This document shows, one piece after another, positions 62,938-64,000 of a stretch of DNA of 64,000 nucleotides. The translations under genes and the position numbers were made by a program. Position 1 is the first letter of the stretch. The number at the start of each line of letters is the position of its first letter. This DNA is from CATOSP01 sp965204715 (lineage in GTDB: Bacteria > Chloroflexota > Dehalococcoidia > Lucifugimonadales > UBA3495). The notes beneath the pieces were generated by a model, which was given only the letters and a program-made list of their open reading frames with translations, was not told the origin of the DNA and made no database searches. The stretch covers positions 558,001-622,000 of the forward strand of contig OZ242009.1 of assembly GCA_965204715.1 (NCBI GenBank), read 5' to 3'.

Positions 62938-64000
62938 CTAATAAATCACCTGCTCCTCGACGAGCTTCTCTATCTCGGTGCCTGAAAGCCCTAGAAGCTC
63001 CCCGAAGACGTATTCGTTGTGCTCGCCGCGCAGCGGCTGGGCCGCCATCTCCCCCTCCAGCTCCCCGTCGAAACGCCACGGCGCTCCGGGAAGCTCGTAG
63101 CCTTTCCCCTCCTGGTTATGGAAGCCATGGAAGAAACCCCGCTCCCGCAGGTGAGGGTTGCTCCATAGCTGACCCACCGACAGCGACGGCGCCGCTGGCG
63201 TCCCGGCCCGTTGCAGTGCCTCGGCCAGTTCCACTGCGTCGTAACCGGCGGTGACCTCGGAGAGCAGCTTGTCCAACGGCTCCCGGTTCCGCCAGCGCAG
63301 CAGCCCCGTCTCGAACCTGGGATCACCCAGCCACTCGGACCTTCCCAGCGTCTCGCACAGGGACCGCCACTGCTCGTCCGTTTCCACGGCGATCCCCACC
63401 CAATGGTCGTCGCCAAGACAGGGGTAGTTGCCGTGGGGCGCGGCGCTCTCGTGCCGGTTGCCCATCGGCTCTTGGACACTCCCGTTCATCCCGTATTCCA
63501 GCACCGTCTCCGGCAGCAGCATGGTGGTCGCCTCTGCCATGGACAGGTCGATGTACTGGCCCTCCCCGTGTTCCCACCTTCTATTCAGAGCGGCGTTGAC
63601 CAGGAACACCTCCAGCATCCCAACCATCGGGTCCGTCCAGATGCCCCCGATCTCTGGCCCTCCGCCGGGGTAGCCCTGCAACGCGCTCCAGCCGGTGAAG
63701 CACTGTACCAGCGTGCCATAAGCAACCTGGTTGAAGTCCGGTCCCGTGTGGCCCAGCCCCGCCGACGAAACCATGATGATGTCCGGGGTCTCCCGACGTA
63801 GCTCTTCGTACCCCAGTCCCAGCCGCTCGATGACCCCGGGAGCGAAGTTCTCGATGACCACGTCACTAAGGCAGGCCACTTCCTTGGCTAGGTCAATCGC
63901 CCTGGGGTGGGACAGATTCAGCGTGATGCTCTTCTTGTTCTGATTGATCAGGTGGCTGATGGTCCGCTGCCGGTATGGGTCGGGACGGCGGTTGCTCTCC
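62938..64000 (-). CDS. CaiB/BaiF family CoA-transferase, C-terminal 353 residues (5' end beyond window)
   Basis: The frame is open to the right edge; the visible part starts within SNRRPDPYRQRTISHLINQ. Family III CoA-transferase signatures are NKKSITLNLSHPRAIDLAK, DVVIENFAPGVIERLGLGYEEL, SSAGLGHTGP and GGIWTDPMVGML, where the Asp is the catalytic nucleophile position. The C-terminal part has GMNGSVQEPMGNRHESAAPHGNY. It moves CoA between carboxylic acids and may feed the acyl-CoA enzymes next to it. Convergent with the preceding membrane protein gene, 13 bp apart. Confidence 0.9.
   Translation of the reverse strand, partial: ESNRRPDPYRQRTISHLINQNKKSITLNLSHPRAIDLAKEVACLSDVVIENFAPGVIERLGLGYEELRRETPDIIMVSSAGLGHTGPDFNQVAYGTLVQCFTGWSALQGYPGGGPEIGGIWTDPMVGMLEVFLVNAALNRRWEHGEGQYIDLSMAEATTMLLPETVLEYGMNGSVQEPMGNRHESAAPHGNYPCLGDDHWVGIAVETDEQWRSLCETLGRSEWLGDPRFETGLLRWRNREPLDKLLSEVTAGYDAVELAEALQRAGTPAAPSLSVGQLWSNPHLRERGFFHGFHNQEGKGYELPGAPWRFDGELEGEMAAQPLRGEHNEYVFGELLGLSGTEIEKLVEEQVIY

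Overview
This window has about 60% GC, densely packed genes on both strands, and reads best as a Chloroflexota genome of the Dehalococcoidia/SAR202 type. That is an inference from gene content, because no rRNA or other phylogenetic marker RNA is present. Supporting signs are lipoproteins with Val/Glu/Lys-rich linkers, a wide set of organic-acid catabolism enzymes (group D flavin monooxygenase, luciferase-like oxidoreductase, MmgE/PrpD, CaiB/BaiF, CoxL/M/S/G, a GlcD-type oxidase), a two-subunit methylmalonyl-CoA mutase and an ALG5-like glycosyltransferase. No tRNA, rRNA, tmRNA or CRISPR array was recognised.

Layout. 0-2.4 kb: tail of a receiver-domain protein, hpt, a flavin monooxygenase and a hicBA pair whose toxin is frameshifted. 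2.4-8.1 kb: an arylsulfotransferase-like beta-propeller gene diverging from a DUF1800-DUF1501-NHL locus that carries a perfect GC-rich hairpin after each of its three genes. 8.1-19.7 kb (minus): HAD and GDSL hydrolases, a lipoprotein, a peptide-type ABC transporter (binding protein plus two permeases, no ATPase), an orphan CoxL-like subunit, a GlcD-like oxidase and a Uma2 nuclease. 19.9-25.4 kb (minus): PIN/TRAM-ispD-ispF-cysS, interrupted by a plus-strand PaREP1/HEPN gene, then a TPR protein. 25.6-30.3 kb (minus): an apparent operon of a phosphonoacetate hydrolase-like enzyme, thrB, a repeat-bearing membrane protein, lysC and a glycosyltransferase. 30.5-36.6 kb (minus): trehalose synthase, glmS, a pRiA4b ORF-3-like protein and coxG-coxM-coxS. 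36.7-37.3 kb: scar with a nonsense-mutated ATPase and an IS630 transposase tail. 37.3-41.9 kb (plus): a branched-chain-type binding lipoprotein, a CPA2 antiporter and three small proteins. 41.9-49.4 kb: MmgE/PrpD, luciferase-like oxidoreductase, holA, a methyltransferase, an AAA ATPase behind a large perfect inverted repeat, an orphan oligopeptide ABC ATPase and a PHP protein. 49.6-57.4 kb (minus): ftsK, rnj, type 4 uracil-DNA glycosylase and the conserved yceD-rpmF-fabD-nusB-acpP group. 57.5-62.9 kb: methylmalonyl-CoA operon (mutase large subunit, a broken small gene, acyl-CoA dehydrogenase, epimerase, B12 subunit) and a divergent membrane protein with an acidic-then-basic tail. The window ends inside a CaiB/BaiF CoA-transferase.

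How it works together. The enzymes suggest aerobic heterotrophy on organic acids: acyl-CoA dehydrogenase, epimerase and mutase carry propionyl or branched-chain units toward succinyl-CoA, while the molybdenum hydroxylase parts, flavin monooxygenase and CoA-transferase would open less common substrates, and the binding proteins bring in solutes. Housekeeping blocks cover isoprenoids, fatty acids, replication and RNA processing.

No complete new defence or mobile system is evident. The most unusual signals are regulatory: the 16-bp inverted repeat around a leaderless promoter of an AAA ATPase, a 14-bp palindrome under a consensus promoter of the fatty-acid/ribosome operon, an 11-bp inverted repeat overlapping a predicted -35 box, and the serial intercistronic hairpins. 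There are also several freshly broken small genes.
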